A stretch of DNA of 64,000 nucleotides from CAYPEK01 sp964409645. GTDB lineage: Bacteria; UBP15; UBA6099. Where the stretch lies: contig CAYPEK010000002.1 of assembly GCA_964409645.1 (NCBI GenBank), positions 71,314 to 135,313 of the forward strand. The letters are read 5' to 3'. The notes under the pieces were generated by a model. It saw nothing but the letters and a program-made list of their open reading frames with translations. It did no database searches and had not been told where the DNA came from. Shown here one piece after another: positions 54,301-62,468 of this stretch (its first letter is position 1; each line of letters begins with the position of its first letter). A program made the translations under genes and the position numbers.

Positions 54301-54973
54301 GTTCAGGGAATTTGCAGAGGAGCTGCGCCAGCATTTGAACGAGGTCGAGGAAAAGATAGCTGAGATGGCGGCGAACGCCGGTTCGGAACTGTTCCCTGAA
54401 GAGCTGCGAGTGAAGTTCGAGATAGAAATAGAAAAATTGAAACAGGCTGCCGACGACAAAATAGCTGAGGCGGCCGGCAGGTTGTTTGCGCAGACGCCGG
54501 AGAAGCAGCCGGAAATAGATATCAAAGCTCTTGTGGAATCGCAGGTGGAAAGCAGGGTAAAGGAGATTCGGGAGGAAATTTTGCAGGAGTTGGCCGAGAC
54601 GGCGGAGTATGGAACGGGTACGCCGACGGCGATACAGCAAATCGCGCCGGATGCGAAGGCGCTCGAAGCGCAGGTGCTCGAACAGGTAACGGCTTCGATT
54701 CGAGAAAAGGGAATAATCAAGCTGATGTTCGACGCGGACAAGGTGGCGGAAAAAGCTGCTTCGTTTCCGGATGCGGCGACGGAAGAGCAGGCTGGAGCAT
54801 TTCTCGGGAGTGACCTTGAAGAAAAGCTGATTGGCAAACGATCCCGGAGGGATATATACACGGACGACAATTTCCTCGTGGTGAAAAAGGGCGAGATGAT
54901 CGACAAGGATGTGATCCGCCGCGCGAGGGATTATGGGAAATTTCTCGAACTGACGCTCGATCCGGAGGAGTGA
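51359..54973 (+). CDS. PRC-barrel and long coiled-coil protein
   Basis: A 1204-residue protein with AAGGG upstream of ATG 51359. Residues about 15-175 hold two PRC-barrel-like domains (LPVVSITDGVELGTVSSFLL, then VPLLGSKVCFENDDRIVGFV). Residues about 200-1090 are a highly charged, Glu/Lys/Ala-rich heptad region with recurring segments such as SGIENLSATMGQLREEIEEK, so a long coiled-coil rod is expected. The C-terminus has RSRRDIYTDDNFLVVKKGEM followed by IDKDVIRRARDYG, a KGxxI...A-G motif seen in other PRC-barrel proteins. No signal peptide or membrane helix is visible, so it is probably a cytoplasmic structural or scaffold protein. It precedes an SDR gene by 21 bases. Confidence 0.75.
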   Translation: MSEIKPATKSGQVSRRLTELRNLPVVSITDGVELGTVSSFLLDYERGHLAAFVLSSRKPGIGVRAVPYNSVSSFGSFAVTLTKAGDVCDLTDNKELLALFEKDVPLLGSKVCFENDDRIVGFVKDVSVSLEDGSLLLLTVTSDTGFTSPYRATVPFSTVKSVTKDVVVLSGDQRLSYRKEGVLARSEDRSGGFVPLVLEDAKWRETLDERIREAMEKVHRELKDRFFADHEQFYLSHEKERILAELTKALYGKIEEYYEKKFNDTAQAFKELLMDAARNFVSEEKFAEEISATKSAREADKLEIETKTVAEVESVKAGADDAISRVKAEVARIESTYAETLKNEIEAVTRKLNATIGTRIDALRSDISVIRQEIDERTDTRVLSLTASVQEFERGISKQIEAIRESVASESEKVASDAAKSVVELEKKTVEFEGKITEYEKESAENGRLLKEDILNNMDALKAELETGIAGFKSDLENAMAALRSENESRIGDAEARTDALVKSVREDVGHISVTTLRHDEYDGERKKTEESLAAFGVVVENLRGEIESRMEEIAARIPSIDPEAVRNELRGEMKEKLSQLVTVEEVKILRESLIGRVESELVDGISRARNEFDAKLVETSGSLVKEVEKVAGALEENRAALRNDVEGLMSLIEALKGEIEDKVSEKALATLGSAREELRSGIENLSATMGQLREEIEEKTSVKLTDGLETARVNLRYEVETLTAAIDLLKGEIEEKATAKAAAAVEFVKNIAEKIEGEIAGLASEVVKESDFRAESEKTAEKYEELLKKLESRFGELAERIPEFDPAGFRSEMMELLQSFARHDDLEAAGESLRVGMKNEIEEASMQAGSAIAALEGRLSRLPEITPEDLSAFKKTVFDETIGRAGEMFADAEKQLAELGDKIHGALSLLEEKASIAEIDSIKEEITEKFEEKASLTELEYIKEDITKRFEEKASIEEIEGIKGAFEERFDEKAGSVETEFREFAEELRQHLNEVEEKIAEMAANAGSELFPEELRVKFEIEIEKLKQAADDKIAEAAGRLFAQTPEKQPEIDIKALVESQVESRVKEIREEILQELAETAEYGTGTPTAIQQIAPDAKALEAQVLEQVTASIREKGIIKLMFDADKVAEKAASFPDAATEEQAGAFLGSDLEEKLIGKRSRRDIYTDDNFLVVKKGEMIDKDVIRRARDYGKFLELTLDPEE

Positions 54974-54994
54974 CCGGAGAGCGGCGGGGCGTAA

Positions 54995-56188
54995 ATGACG
55001 GATTTCGACATCAACGGGCATGGAATGGTGTGCGTGACCGGCGCGGCGGGTTTCACCGGCTCCACCGCGGTCGATTATCTTTTGCTGAACGGCTATTCGG
55101 TTCTTGCGACTGACCACCCGAACGCGGATTTTAAGCCGGTGCGCGAGCATCTCGAATTCATGGAGGCTAATCCGCAACTGTACAGAGGCGTCAGGCTGGA
55201 AATTGTACCGGCAGACCTGACGAAACCCGGCGAACTCGCCGAGTTGTTTCGGGGACGGCCGGTGCGGTACCTCCTGCATCCTGCGGCGGTGTTCAGCATG
55301 AGCGCGCCGGAGAGGCTGCTGCGCGAAGTGAATGTTAACGGGACGCGCAACCTCCTCGAAGCGGCGGCGGGGAACTTGCCGGACCTGCTGGGTTGCGCGA
55401 TATGGAGTACGTCTCTGTTGTACTCGCCGGCTCGGCGGCCCGGTCCGATCACCGAGGAAGACCCGGTTGAGCCGACCAACCCTTACGTAAAGTCGAAGCT
55501 TGAAGAAGAACGTGTTGCGCGGGAATTTTGCCGGGGCGGAATGCCGCTTGTTATTTTGAGAACGGCGTCGGTGTACGGCCCGCGAAGCACGTACGGCATT
55601 TCCAAAGCGCTCAAAACAATGTCATGGAGCTTTCTGCTGCCGATCGTGCCGCTTCCGGGTTCCGGGCGACACGCGGTGCATTTCGCGCACATCGACGATG
55701 TGGTGGCGGCTGCTCTGCATCTCGTTTACGTGATGGACCATCAGAAAATATCGGGTCGTGTGTTCAACGTGGCGGACGACACGCCGATGTCGATGTCCGA
55801 AATAATGGAGACGGCTTCGCGCGAACTGCGGGTGAAGCCGCCCAAGATCAAGCTCCCCGAAAAGGTGCTGAAAACGCTCGAAGAGTTAATCCCTTATGAA
55901 AGTCAGGTGCCGTTTTACGGTCTCGAGCGCGACGATATAATGTATTTCAAACGAGACCTCATGTTCGACAATACGCAACTCAAGAACACGGGGTATTTTT
56001 TTAAGTATCCATCGACCATTACCGGTCTCGAAGCGACGCTCGACTGGTATGCGCGGAACGGGAAGATGGAAAAAATCTGGTACGCGACGCATCCCGGATG
56101 GCGTTCTTTCTGGACGAGCCTGAGACCTGAGGACAGGCCGTTTGCGGATTATAAAATGCTTACCGGAATGCGCGCTGGCGGATACTGA
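54995..56188 (+). CDS. NAD(P)-dependent epimerase/dehydratase (extended SDR)
   Basis: A 397-residue protein. The nucleotide-binding motif is VCVTGAAGFTGSTAVDYLL near residue 12 (TGxxGxxG), the catalytic tyrosine motif is NPYVKSKLEEERV (YxxxK), and the preceding serine block is WSTSLLYSPARRPGP. The C-terminal half (VFNVADDTPMSMSEIMETAS, then PPKIKLPEKVLKTLEEL) resembles 3-beta-hydroxysteroid dehydrogenase/isomerase-type SDRs as well as sugar epimerases. It would oxidise, reduce or epimerise a hydroxyl compound with NAD(P). The substrate is unknown. It follows the coiled-coil gene by 21 bases and is probably cotranscribed. Confidence 0.88.
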   Translation: MTDFDINGHGMVCVTGAAGFTGSTAVDYLLLNGYSVLATDHPNADFKPVREHLEFMEANPQLYRGVRLEIVPADLTKPGELAELFRGRPVRYLLHPAAVFSMSAPERLLREVNVNGTRNLLEAAAGNLPDLLGCAIWSTSLLYSPARRPGPITEEDPVEPTNPYVKSKLEEERVAREFCRGGMPLVILRTASVYGPRSTYGISKALKTMSWSFLLPIVPLPGSGRHAVHFAHIDDVVAAALHLVYVMDHQKISGRVFNVADDTPMSMSEIMETASRELRVKPPKIKLPEKVLKTLEELIPYESQVPFYGLERDDIMYFKRDLMFDNTQLKNTGYFFKYPSTITGLEATLDWYARNGKMEKIWYATHPGWRSFWTSLRPEDRPFADYKMLTGMRAGGY

Positions 56189-56369
56189 ACACAGACAATC
56201 AGGCCGGAGCGAAGCAGCAATTTGTCACTGAAGAAGAATAGCGGTGAAAACGGAGCGGTTGCGGCGGAGAACCGAACTACAGTGAGAATGCGGGCCATAC
56301 TATAATTTTCAATAATGACATTTCTTTCTATTATCTGAATTTGCGCTTGTGCTTATGACGATTTTTCTT

Positions 56370-56702
56370 CTACTGCGATTGCACAATTCGCGTGTCGGCC
56401 GCTCGTGGGTTTCCATCCGTGAGGACGAGATCGCATTGGGGGTAAACACGACCGCTATGAAGGTACAGGCATTCGCCGCGGGTACATTTTTCGCGGGTGT
56501 CGTGAACACGACTGCTTTCACATCCGATGTTATTTCGACTTTTGGTTGTCAACTGCTGCCCGCCGCCCATATCCACAACCCGGCCGGCGATATAGGCTGA
56601 AGCCGCAAGTGATATTGCAGAACCGCGACTTCCGCCGCCCACGCAGACGGTCATAAGCATTGCTACCGCAGGAAGTACAAGCAAAATACGAAGACGCTTC
56701 AT
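56370..56702 (-). CDS. Short secreted or lipoprotein-like product, possibly a broken gene
   Basis: From ATG 56702, preceded by GGGGGCGGA, the product is 110 residues: a leader MKRLRILLVLPAVAMLMTVC, then Gly/Ser-rich sequence and YIAGRVVDMGGGQQL. After about residue 50 the composition changes (CESSRVHDTREKCTRGECLY), looking unlike a folded domain, while another minus-strand frame (56521 downward) has a more protein-like KAVVFTTPAKNVPAANACTF. A frameshift in a once longer secreted protein gene is possible. The ribosome binding site and leader are good. The function is unknown and the reality of the gene is uncertain. Confidence 0.35.
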   Translation of the reverse strand: MKRLRILLVLPAVAMLMTVCVGGGSRGSAISLAASAYIAGRVVDMGGGQQLTTKSRNNIGCESSRVHDTREKCTRGECLYLHSGRVYPQCDLVLTDGNPRAADTRIVQSQ

Positions 56703-57110
56703 ATTCCGCCCCCTGATATGAAGTTTTTTTAATGCTAATGCTTCGAATGCACAATCTGCGGGCAAACGCGGATAATTCTGAACAGCGATTTGTCCGCCCC
56801 CATTAGTTTTACTTCTTAATGTTAGTTTCGCCCTTACGAGCGAACATGCTTTACGGCAAACTAAGCGGCATCTAAGAAATCATTTTCTATATACCGACTC
56901 GTTTTACCGTAAGAAATTTTTTAATAACAACAAAAGTATCCCCGAAAAGCAAACGATTTAAGCGAAATCCAATTGCTTATTATTTGTTGTTTGCAAATGA
57001 TTTTTTGGCGAGATACAACCTTTAAATTGTAATAAAAGGGGTGTATGGCAAAAATACGCAGGGATTGTATAATAATGAAAACATTTTGAGGGGACGGGGA
57101 GGGCACGAAA
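56703..57110. other. AT-rich intergenic region
   Basis: About 400 bases between a doubtful minus-strand gene and the VOC gene. It is AT-rich with several A/T runs. Apart from the promoter-like motif at 57045-57073 I see no gene, repeat or structured element. Confidence 0.6.
57045..57073 (+). promoter_or_regulatory. Putative promoter of the VOC gene
   Basis: ATGGCA (57045-57050) and a perfect TATAAT (57068-57073) are separated by 17 bases, about 38 bases before the start at 57111. Motif match only. Confidence 0.5.
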
Positions 57111-57656
57111 ATGGTTAGATCGCTAGCTCAGGTGGGAATCACATGCACCGACATCGAAAAATCGATGAAGTTTTATCACGGCATACTAGGCCTGCCGCTG
57201 CTGGAGGGGATCGACGTGCCCGAAGACCAGAGGCGCGACATTTACGGTCTTAAAGACGACACGAAGGTCACCCTGTTCCTGTTCCGGACGGGCAACGGTG
57301 GTTTCATTGAGCTGTTCAAGTTCGATCCGATAGGCGGGCCGCATCAGGACGTGGTGTGGAACCGGCCGGGGATCACGCATCTCGCGCTCGACGTGAAGAA
57401 TCTGCCGGAGGTCATGAAACGCCTCAATGCCGCAGGGATCGAATTCGTATGCCCGGTTAAGAACAATCTCGGCACCGACTTTGTTTTCACGCGCGACCCA
57501 GACGGCAATCTGGTCGAGCTGATCGACATGAAGGGCCTCTATTGGCCGGCGCGGATTCTTGGCGGAGTGATCGCCAAGATGGGGATGAAAACGAAATATA
57601 AGAATCTATATAAAATGGTACGCGAAGGCGCGAAGTTCCCGCCGAGCAAGAAGTAG
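57111..57656 (+). CDS. VOC (glyoxalase/bleomycin-resistance) family protein
   Basis: A 181-residue protein with GGGGAGGG before ATG 57111. Two beta-alpha-beta-beta-beta halves are visible: GITCTDIEKSMKFYHGILGL with later GGFIELFKF, and GITHLALDVKNLPEVMKRLN with later DFVFTRDPDGNLVELIDM. The metal-site His/Glu positions (GITHLALDV, GNLVELID) are present. VOC enzymes bind a divalent metal and include lactoylglutathione lyase, dioxygenases and methylmalonyl-CoA epimerase. The first half starts VGITCTD, so its usual His is missing there. Two CoA-transferase genes lie 195 bases downstream on the same strand, so an acyl-CoA substrate is possible (inference). Confidence 0.85.
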   Translation: MVRSLAQVGITCTDIEKSMKFYHGILGLPLLEGIDVPEDQRRDIYGLKDDTKVTLFLFRTGNGGFIELFKFDPIGGPHQDVVWNRPGITHLALDVKNLPEVMKRLNAAGIEFVCPVKNNLGTDFVFTRDPDGNLVELIDMKGLYWPARILGGVIAKMGMKTKYKNLYKMVREGAKFPPSKK

Positions 57657-57851
57657 TTTTCAAGAGCCTGATTCAACTCGAAATTAACGGCCTGTCTTGG
57701 CCTCAACCGGGGCTTTTTTCCGGCATTGTTTGCTTTTTAGTTGCAATCTTTCCGATTTTGATGTAGAAAAATTCCGCAACATAGGAACAGCTCCCATGCA
57801 CAACGAGACGGCGTAACTGCCTTGCTCATCCATATCTGGAGGTATTTGCCG

Positions 57852-58862
57852 ATGGACGTCATTCAAGAAGGCAAGGGGAAGCTGATAGGCTGGCACGACC
57901 CCGACGAGCACAGAAAATGGGTTGCGGAAAACAAATCGCGCGAACTCAAGGACAAAACGTGCACTCCGAAGGAAGCGGTGGAGAATTACGTCAGCGACGG
58001 CGACTACATCGCGTCGGGCGGGTTCGGCCACGTGCGGGTTTCGATGTCGATCATCTATGAGCTGATCCGGCAGGGCAAGAAAGACCTGACGATGGCGGGA
58101 AAGACCGCGGTGCACGATCTGGATGTGCTGATCGGCGCCGGATGCGTGAATAAGGTAGAGGCGGCGTATTCGTTCGGGCACGAGCTGCGCGGGCTGTCGC
58201 CAGCGTCGCGGCGCGCGGTCGAGTCGGGCCGCTGTGAGGTGGTGGCCGAGATCAGCAACGCCGGTTACCAGTGGCGGTTCCTCGGCGGCATGATGGGAGT
58301 GCCGTTTATTCCCGCCAGAAACATGCTCGGCACGGACACGCTGAAGCATTCGTCCTCGAAAGTGGTGAAGTGTCCGTTTACGAACAAGCCGATAACGCTG
58401 ATTCCGTCCTGCAATCCGGACGTGGTGATTATCCACGTGCATCGGTGCGATATTTACGGAAACGCGCAGATCGACGGCATAGTGGTCGAGGATTTCGAGC
58501 TTGCGCGCGCGGCGCGGCGGCTTATCATAACAACCGAGGAGATCATCAGCGAGGAAAAAATCCGAGAGAAACCATATCTGACGACGATCCCGTTCTTCTA
58601 TGTCGATGCAGTGGTTGAGATGCGCTACGGCTCGCACCCGTGTCTGATGCCGTATCAGTATTATTTCGACGAAGAACACATCGGCGAATGGCTGAAGTTG
58701 TCGAAGAGCGAAGAGGGGGCGAGGGAATACTTCGACAAGTACGTATTCAGCGTGAAAAGCTACGAAGAGTATCTTGGGCTGTGCGGCGGTATCGAAAAGC
58801 TCAATTATCTGAAAAAAGTTGAAGACATGCGCGCACCGATGACGGCGCCGTGGATCAAATAG
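57852..58862 (+). CDS. CoA-transferase subunit A (glutaconate CoA-transferase-like)
   Basis: GGAGG nine bases before ATG 57852 favours this start over 57822; 336 residues. It resembles GctA-type subunits: CTPKEAVENYVSDGDYIASG near the start, then GFGHVRVSMSIIYELIRQG, AGCVNKVEAAYSFGHELRG, ITLIPSCNPDVVIIHVHRCD and YGNAQIDGIVVEDFELARAA. Family-I CoA-transferases move CoA between carboxylic acids using a two-subunit active site, and a related clade (IpdA) cleaves steroid-ring CoA thioesters. The downstream gene is the matching B subunit, 11 bases away. The acid substrate cannot be told. Confidence 0.88.
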   Translation: MDVIQEGKGKLIGWHDPDEHRKWVAENKSRELKDKTCTPKEAVENYVSDGDYIASGGFGHVRVSMSIIYELIRQGKKDLTMAGKTAVHDLDVLIGAGCVNKVEAAYSFGHELRGLSPASRRAVESGRCEVVAEISNAGYQWRFLGGMMGVPFIPARNMLGTDTLKHSSSKVVKCPFTNKPITLIPSCNPDVVIIHVHRCDIYGNAQIDGIVVEDFELARAARRLIITTEEIISEEKIREKPYLTTIPFFYVDAVVEMRYGSHPCLMPYQYYFDEEHIGEWLKLSKSEEGAREYFDKYVFSVKSYEEYLGLCGGIEKLNYLKKVEDMRAPMTAPWIK

Positions 58863-58873
58863 GAGGCAAAAAG

Positions 58874-59644
58874 ATGCAGCATCCGAAATATTCGTCAACC
58901 GAACTGCTAGCCACGGTCGCCGCGAAAACTCTCGAGGACAAGAAGAGCGTGTTCGTCGGGACGGGGCTGCCGATGATAGCGGCGATGCTCGCGCAGAGGA
59001 CGTTCGCGCCGGGACTCGTGATCATATTCGAAGCGGGTGGAGTGGGGCCGATAGTCCCCGTGTTGCCGATCTCGGTCGGCGACTCCCGCACGTTCTACAA
59101 AGCTGTCTGCGCGTCGTCCATGCACGACGTGATGTCCGCCGGAAGCGCCGGATATGTAGATTACGGATTTCTCGGCGCGGCGATGATCGACGAGTACGGA
59201 AACATCAACACGACGATCATCGGCGACTGGAAACAGCCGAAGGTGCGGCTGCCCGGCAGCGGCGGCGCGAACGACATTGGCTCGTTCTGCCGCAGAACTA
59301 TACTGATTATGAGGCAGGACCCAACCAAGTTCATGAAGAAAATCGACTTCGTAACCACGCCCGGCTACCTTGATGGCCCCGGCGCGCGCGAGCGCGAAGG
59401 GCTGCCCGAAGGTACCGGTCCGTACAGAATCATCACCCAGCTTGGCGTGTACGGGTTTGACGACGAATCGAAAAAAGTGAAACTTATCTCGTTGCATCCC
59501 GGCTGCACGATCGAGCAGGTAAAGGAAAACAGCGGTTTCGAAGTGATTATCCCTAAAGACGTGTGGACGTCTCCGCACCCGACACAAGAGGAATTGGAAA
59601 TCCTCAAAGAGATCGACCCGACGGGAATGGTCATTAAGAGATAG
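58874..59644 (+). CDS. CoA-transferase subunit B (glutaconate CoA-transferase-like)
   Basis: GGAGG eight bases before ATG 58874 decides the start; 256 residues. GctB/IpdB-type blocks are visible: VFVGTGLPMIAAMLAQRTFA, IIFEAGGVGPIVPVLPISVG, GFLGAAMIDEYGNINTTIIG, KVRLPGSGGANDIGSFCRR and FVTTPGYLDGPGA. The glutamate in IIFEAGG corresponds to the catalytic glutamate position of GctB, which forms the CoA-thioester intermediate. Its presence favours a true CoA-transferase over an IpdB-like hydrolase (inference). It forms a tight operon with subunit A. Confidence 0.9.
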   Translation: MQHPKYSSTELLATVAAKTLEDKKSVFVGTGLPMIAAMLAQRTFAPGLVIIFEAGGVGPIVPVLPISVGDSRTFYKAVCASSMHDVMSAGSAGYVDYGFLGAAMIDEYGNINTTIIGDWKQPKVRLPGSGGANDIGSFCRRTILIMRQDPTKFMKKIDFVTTPGYLDGPGAREREGLPEGTGPYRIITQLGVYGFDDESKKVKLISLHPGCTIEQVKENSGFEVIIPKDVWTSPHPTQEELEILKEIDPTGMVIKR

Positions 59645-59671
59645 CGGCGGACAGCAACTTTCTGCAGTTTG

Positions 59672-60958
59672 TTATTTTGTAGGCGTCAGAACAATCAGCA
59701 TGGGATCGGATTCGTCTGTTCCCACAATTGCGATGTCTCCGTTATCCAATATCTTCATCTCTGAAGCCGTCTTATTCGCTTTGTTTTCACCTAACAGCCA
59801 TTTCCACTGTTCGCCGCCTTTACTGTCGAATTTCAGCAGAACGATGTTAAAAGGTGTGGTATCTCTACTGTATATATTGGCGGCCACAAGACATCCGTTG
59901 TCTTTTGTCGTCAGAATGCCGACCGGCCTGTTGTCGGGTCCGTACTGGAGGTCTTTTTCCCAGACACTGTGATATTTACCTTTTTCCGGCACTTTCATCC
60001 TGACAACATTCAGAACTTTTTGGGCCTTTTCATTCGTCAGCGTTCCCGCAATATAATATTCATTGTCACCGGCGTCCGACGCCGCATAAGCGGAGTCGTC
60101 ATTGCCGAGTCCGTAGTATGCCGACCATTCATATTCACCAATCGGAGAAACTTTTATAAGCATATAATCGTAATTGCTTTTGTCGTCTGTCAAAGATTTT
60201 CCGGCTGCTAAATAGCCGCCGTCTATTGCTGTTGCAATCGAGTGAAGTTCCATTATCCTTTTTTCCTTCGCCTCTAATTTCCACACAACTGTCCCTAATT
60301 CGTTTATGTCATATATCAGTAACTCTCTTTCTTTGTCCGAAACGACATTCTGAGTCCCAACGTACGTAAGAAAACCCATTGGGTCCCGCATGAAGTCGTT
60401 GATGATTTCCTTCCCCGGTTTTTTCTGGACGAATTCTCTGCTGAATTCTCCGGAGTCGGACACAACAACTATCATGAAATCCTCATTTGTATCCTCGCTG
60501 ACCGTCGAACCCGCGACAACATAACTCGTCTCATCTCTATCTGATATGCCCGCTACCTGCTGATCGCCGGGCTTCTTGTAAGTCTGCGTCCATTTAACCT
60601 CGCCGTCCGCATTGGTTTTCGTCACCTGTATGTCGTAGCCGTCCGATGTGTCGTCCTTAACGCTGCCGGCGATCATGAAGCCTCCGTCGTGAGAGACACA
60701 GAATGCCGATCCCGTATTCTCTCCTTTCAACTCGAACTTCTTCTCGAATTTCTTAGAATAAGTCATGCTGCCTTTCTCCTGCGCCGCTCCGGCGTTCTTT
60801 TTCGACGAAGCCGCTCTGCAATTTTTCACGCAATCTATAACGACTTGCCGATCGTTTGAGGAATTCATGCAATCCTGACGGCAGTCTCCCGCTGCCGACA
60901 GCGAATATCCGCAAACAAAAAGAACCGCGAGAAAAACAACCATTATTTTTGTATTCAT
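59672..60958 (-). CDS. Secreted propeller-like protein with twin CX3C motif
   Basis: GGAGG seven bases before ATG 60958; 428 residues. After a signal peptide (MNTKIMVVFLAVLFVCGYSL, cleavage near SAAG) comes CRQDC, twelve residues, then CVKNC, a twin CX3C arrangement able to make a disulfide-linked helical hairpin. The rest has about seven repeats with the pattern GGFMIAGSVKDDTSDGYDIQ or GGYLAAGKSLTDDKSNYDYM followed by V/L-x-K-x-x-x-x-G-E-x-x-W, as in beta-propellers made of 50-60-residue blades found in many bacterial secreted proteins. The function is unknown. A TATAAT on the minus strand (61013-61018) may be its -10 box. It converges with the CoA-transferase operon. Confidence 0.6.
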   Translation of the reverse strand: MNTKIMVVFLAVLFVCGYSLSAAGDCRQDCMNSSNDRQVVIDCVKNCRAASSKKNAGAAQEKGSMTYSKKFEKKFELKGENTGSAFCVSHDGGFMIAGSVKDDTSDGYDIQVTKTNADGEVKWTQTYKKPGDQQVAGISDRDETSYVVAGSTVSEDTNEDFMIVVVSDSGEFSREFVQKKPGKEIINDFMRDPMGFLTYVGTQNVVSDKERELLIYDINELGTVVWKLEAKEKRIMELHSIATAIDGGYLAAGKSLTDDKSNYDYMLIKVSPIGEYEWSAYYGLGNDDSAYAASDAGDNEYYIAGTLTNEKAQKVLNVVRMKVPEKGKYHSVWEKDLQYGPDNRPVGILTTKDNGCLVAANIYSRDTTPFNIVLLKFDSKGGEQWKWLLGENKANKTASEMKILDNGDIAIVGTDESDPMLIVLTPTK

Positions 60959-61139
60959 TATTACACCTCCGGCCAGACGTATTTATTGTTCGATTCTTCG
61001 ACTTAGCGTGATATTATAGCATCTCATGCGAAATTTGCGGGCTCCCAAAGTTTTTTGTTAATTGGAAGTTCTGAAATTAAAGTGCTATACTTTTTTACCC
61101 GTATTTCCCGCGAGGGAAAACGGGACGGCTGCAACCGGG

Positions 61140-62321
61140 ATGGAAGCTGAAAAAAAGAACATGGTTTCATACCTCCGCGAGCGCGGTTCGCGGATCTGGA
61201 TAAAACGGGGAATCGAGCATCTAAGTACCGAAGAGTATGAAGACGCACTCGACGCGTTTTCCCGCGCGCATGATCTGGACCCGGAATCGATCGAGGCTCT
61301 GCGGTATTATTCTCAGGAACTTTACCTTCACGGAAAATCAGAAGACGCGGAACGCATCATCAGGAGGGCTCTCGAAGAGAAGCCTGACGTTCTGCTTTAC
61401 CGGACGCTCTGCGCGATAATGCTCGACGACCCGGCGCGGCGTGACAAGGCGATGGATGTCGTCGAAACAGTGCGCACGGTCTGCGGAGACGAGAAGGCGG
61501 CCCGGATACTCGAAGCTCACTGCGAAGTCGAGATGAACAACGGCGACCGCGCGCTTCAGCTTTTTCTCGACGTGCTCGGCAAGGACCCGGCTAATCTCGA
61601 AGCAAAAGAGGGCGTGGCGCGCGCGCTTAATCTCATCGGAATCGATCTCTCTGAAAGCGGCAAGGATCGCGAAGCGATGTTCGTATTCAAGCGGGCGGCG
61701 GTTTTCGATCCGCTGTGGTCGGCGCCGCTTGTGAACCTCGGAAATTGCTATTGCAATATTGGCGACACTCGCCGCGCGCACATGGTTTATGAGCGCGGAT
61801 TGGAACTCGAACCGGAGAACCCGCAGGCGCATTTCAACCTCGGAAGGCTGCTGTCGGACGAGGAAGAATACGACGCCGCGGAGTTCGAGTTTTTCATCAT
61901 CCTCGAAATGGACCCTGATTATCCGGACGCGAATTTTGAGCTTGGTCGCATATACAATTTCCGCGGCGACTACGAACGGGCGATAAAACACTACGAGATT
62001 GAACTTAAACGCACGCCGGAGAGCATCCCGTGTCTCTGCAATCTTGCTATTTCATATATTAGTGCTAATAAACCCGAGGAAGGCGAGAAGCTGCTCAACA
62101 GGGCTATCGAGATTGAAGAAGACCCGTTCGCGCTTTACACACTCGCCGGTTTGTATGCTACAACCGAGAGGGACACCGATTCGATATCGTTGCTCGAGCG
62201 CGCCGCGGACTCGAAACCGACGTGGCTCGTCGATTACCTCAGGACCGACGAGAAATTCGACCGCCTTCGCACAAACCCGCGCTTTGAAGCCGTAATCCAC
62301 GCGCTCGCCGGCGGCGCATAG
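61140..62321 (+). CDS. TPR-repeat protein
   Basis: The start is uncertain: the frame is open from TTG 61062, while ATG 61140 and 61161 are better coding starts; I use 61140 (393 residues). About seven or eight tetratricopeptide repeats are visible, for example STEEYEDALDAFSRAHDLDP, KSEDAERIIRRALEEKPD, GDTRRAHMVYERGLELEPEN, EEYDAAEFEFFIILEMDPDY and GDYERAIKHYEIELKRTPES. TPR proteins are protein-interaction scaffolds. I see no signal peptide and no extra catalytic domain. It is divergent from the propeller gene and stands alone. Confidence 0.85.
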   Translation: MEAEKKNMVSYLRERGSRIWIKRGIEHLSTEEYEDALDAFSRAHDLDPESIEALRYYSQELYLHGKSEDAERIIRRALEEKPDVLLYRTLCAIMLDDPARRDKAMDVVETVRTVCGDEKAARILEAHCEVEMNNGDRALQLFLDVLGKDPANLEAKEGVARALNLIGIDLSESGKDREAMFVFKRAAVFDPLWSAPLVNLGNCYCNIGDTRRAHMVYERGLELEPENPQAHFNLGRLLSDEEEYDAAEFEFFIILEMDPDYPDANFELGRIYNFRGDYERAIKHYEIELKRTPESIPCLCNLAISYISANKPEEGEKLLNRAIEIEEDPFALYTLAGLYATTERDTDSISLLERAADSKPTWLVDYLRTDEKFDRLRTNPRFEAVIHALAGGA

Positions 62322-62392
62322 ACAGATCCTGATTATCCCTAATTCTCCGCTACAAGCAGGGTTGTAAAATCTTTCTATCGCATATATGTGAT

Positions 62393-62468
62393 TGTAGGGG
62401 CGGCCCTGTGTGGCCGCCCTGATTGAAACACATCATAACATGGGCGGCCACACAGGGCCGCCCCTACA
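62393..62468. repeat. Perfect 27-bp inverted repeat
   Basis: Arms 62393-62419 and 62442-62468 are exact reverse complements; the left arm begins TGTAGGGGCGGCCCTGTGTG and ends GGCCGCCC. The 22-base spacer contains ATTGAAACACATCATAACAT. It lies between two genes and has no T-run, so it is more like a dispersed palindromic repeat than a terminator. Confidence 0.85.

Noticed and set aside
53816..55279. 487-codon minus-strand frame
   Set aside because: Antisense to the coiled-coil gene and the SDR gene; composition is Arg/Leu/Phe-rich shadow sequence.
57684..58898. 404-codon minus-strand frame
   Set aside because: Antisense to the CoA-transferase A subunit, which has clear family blocks and a ribosome binding site.
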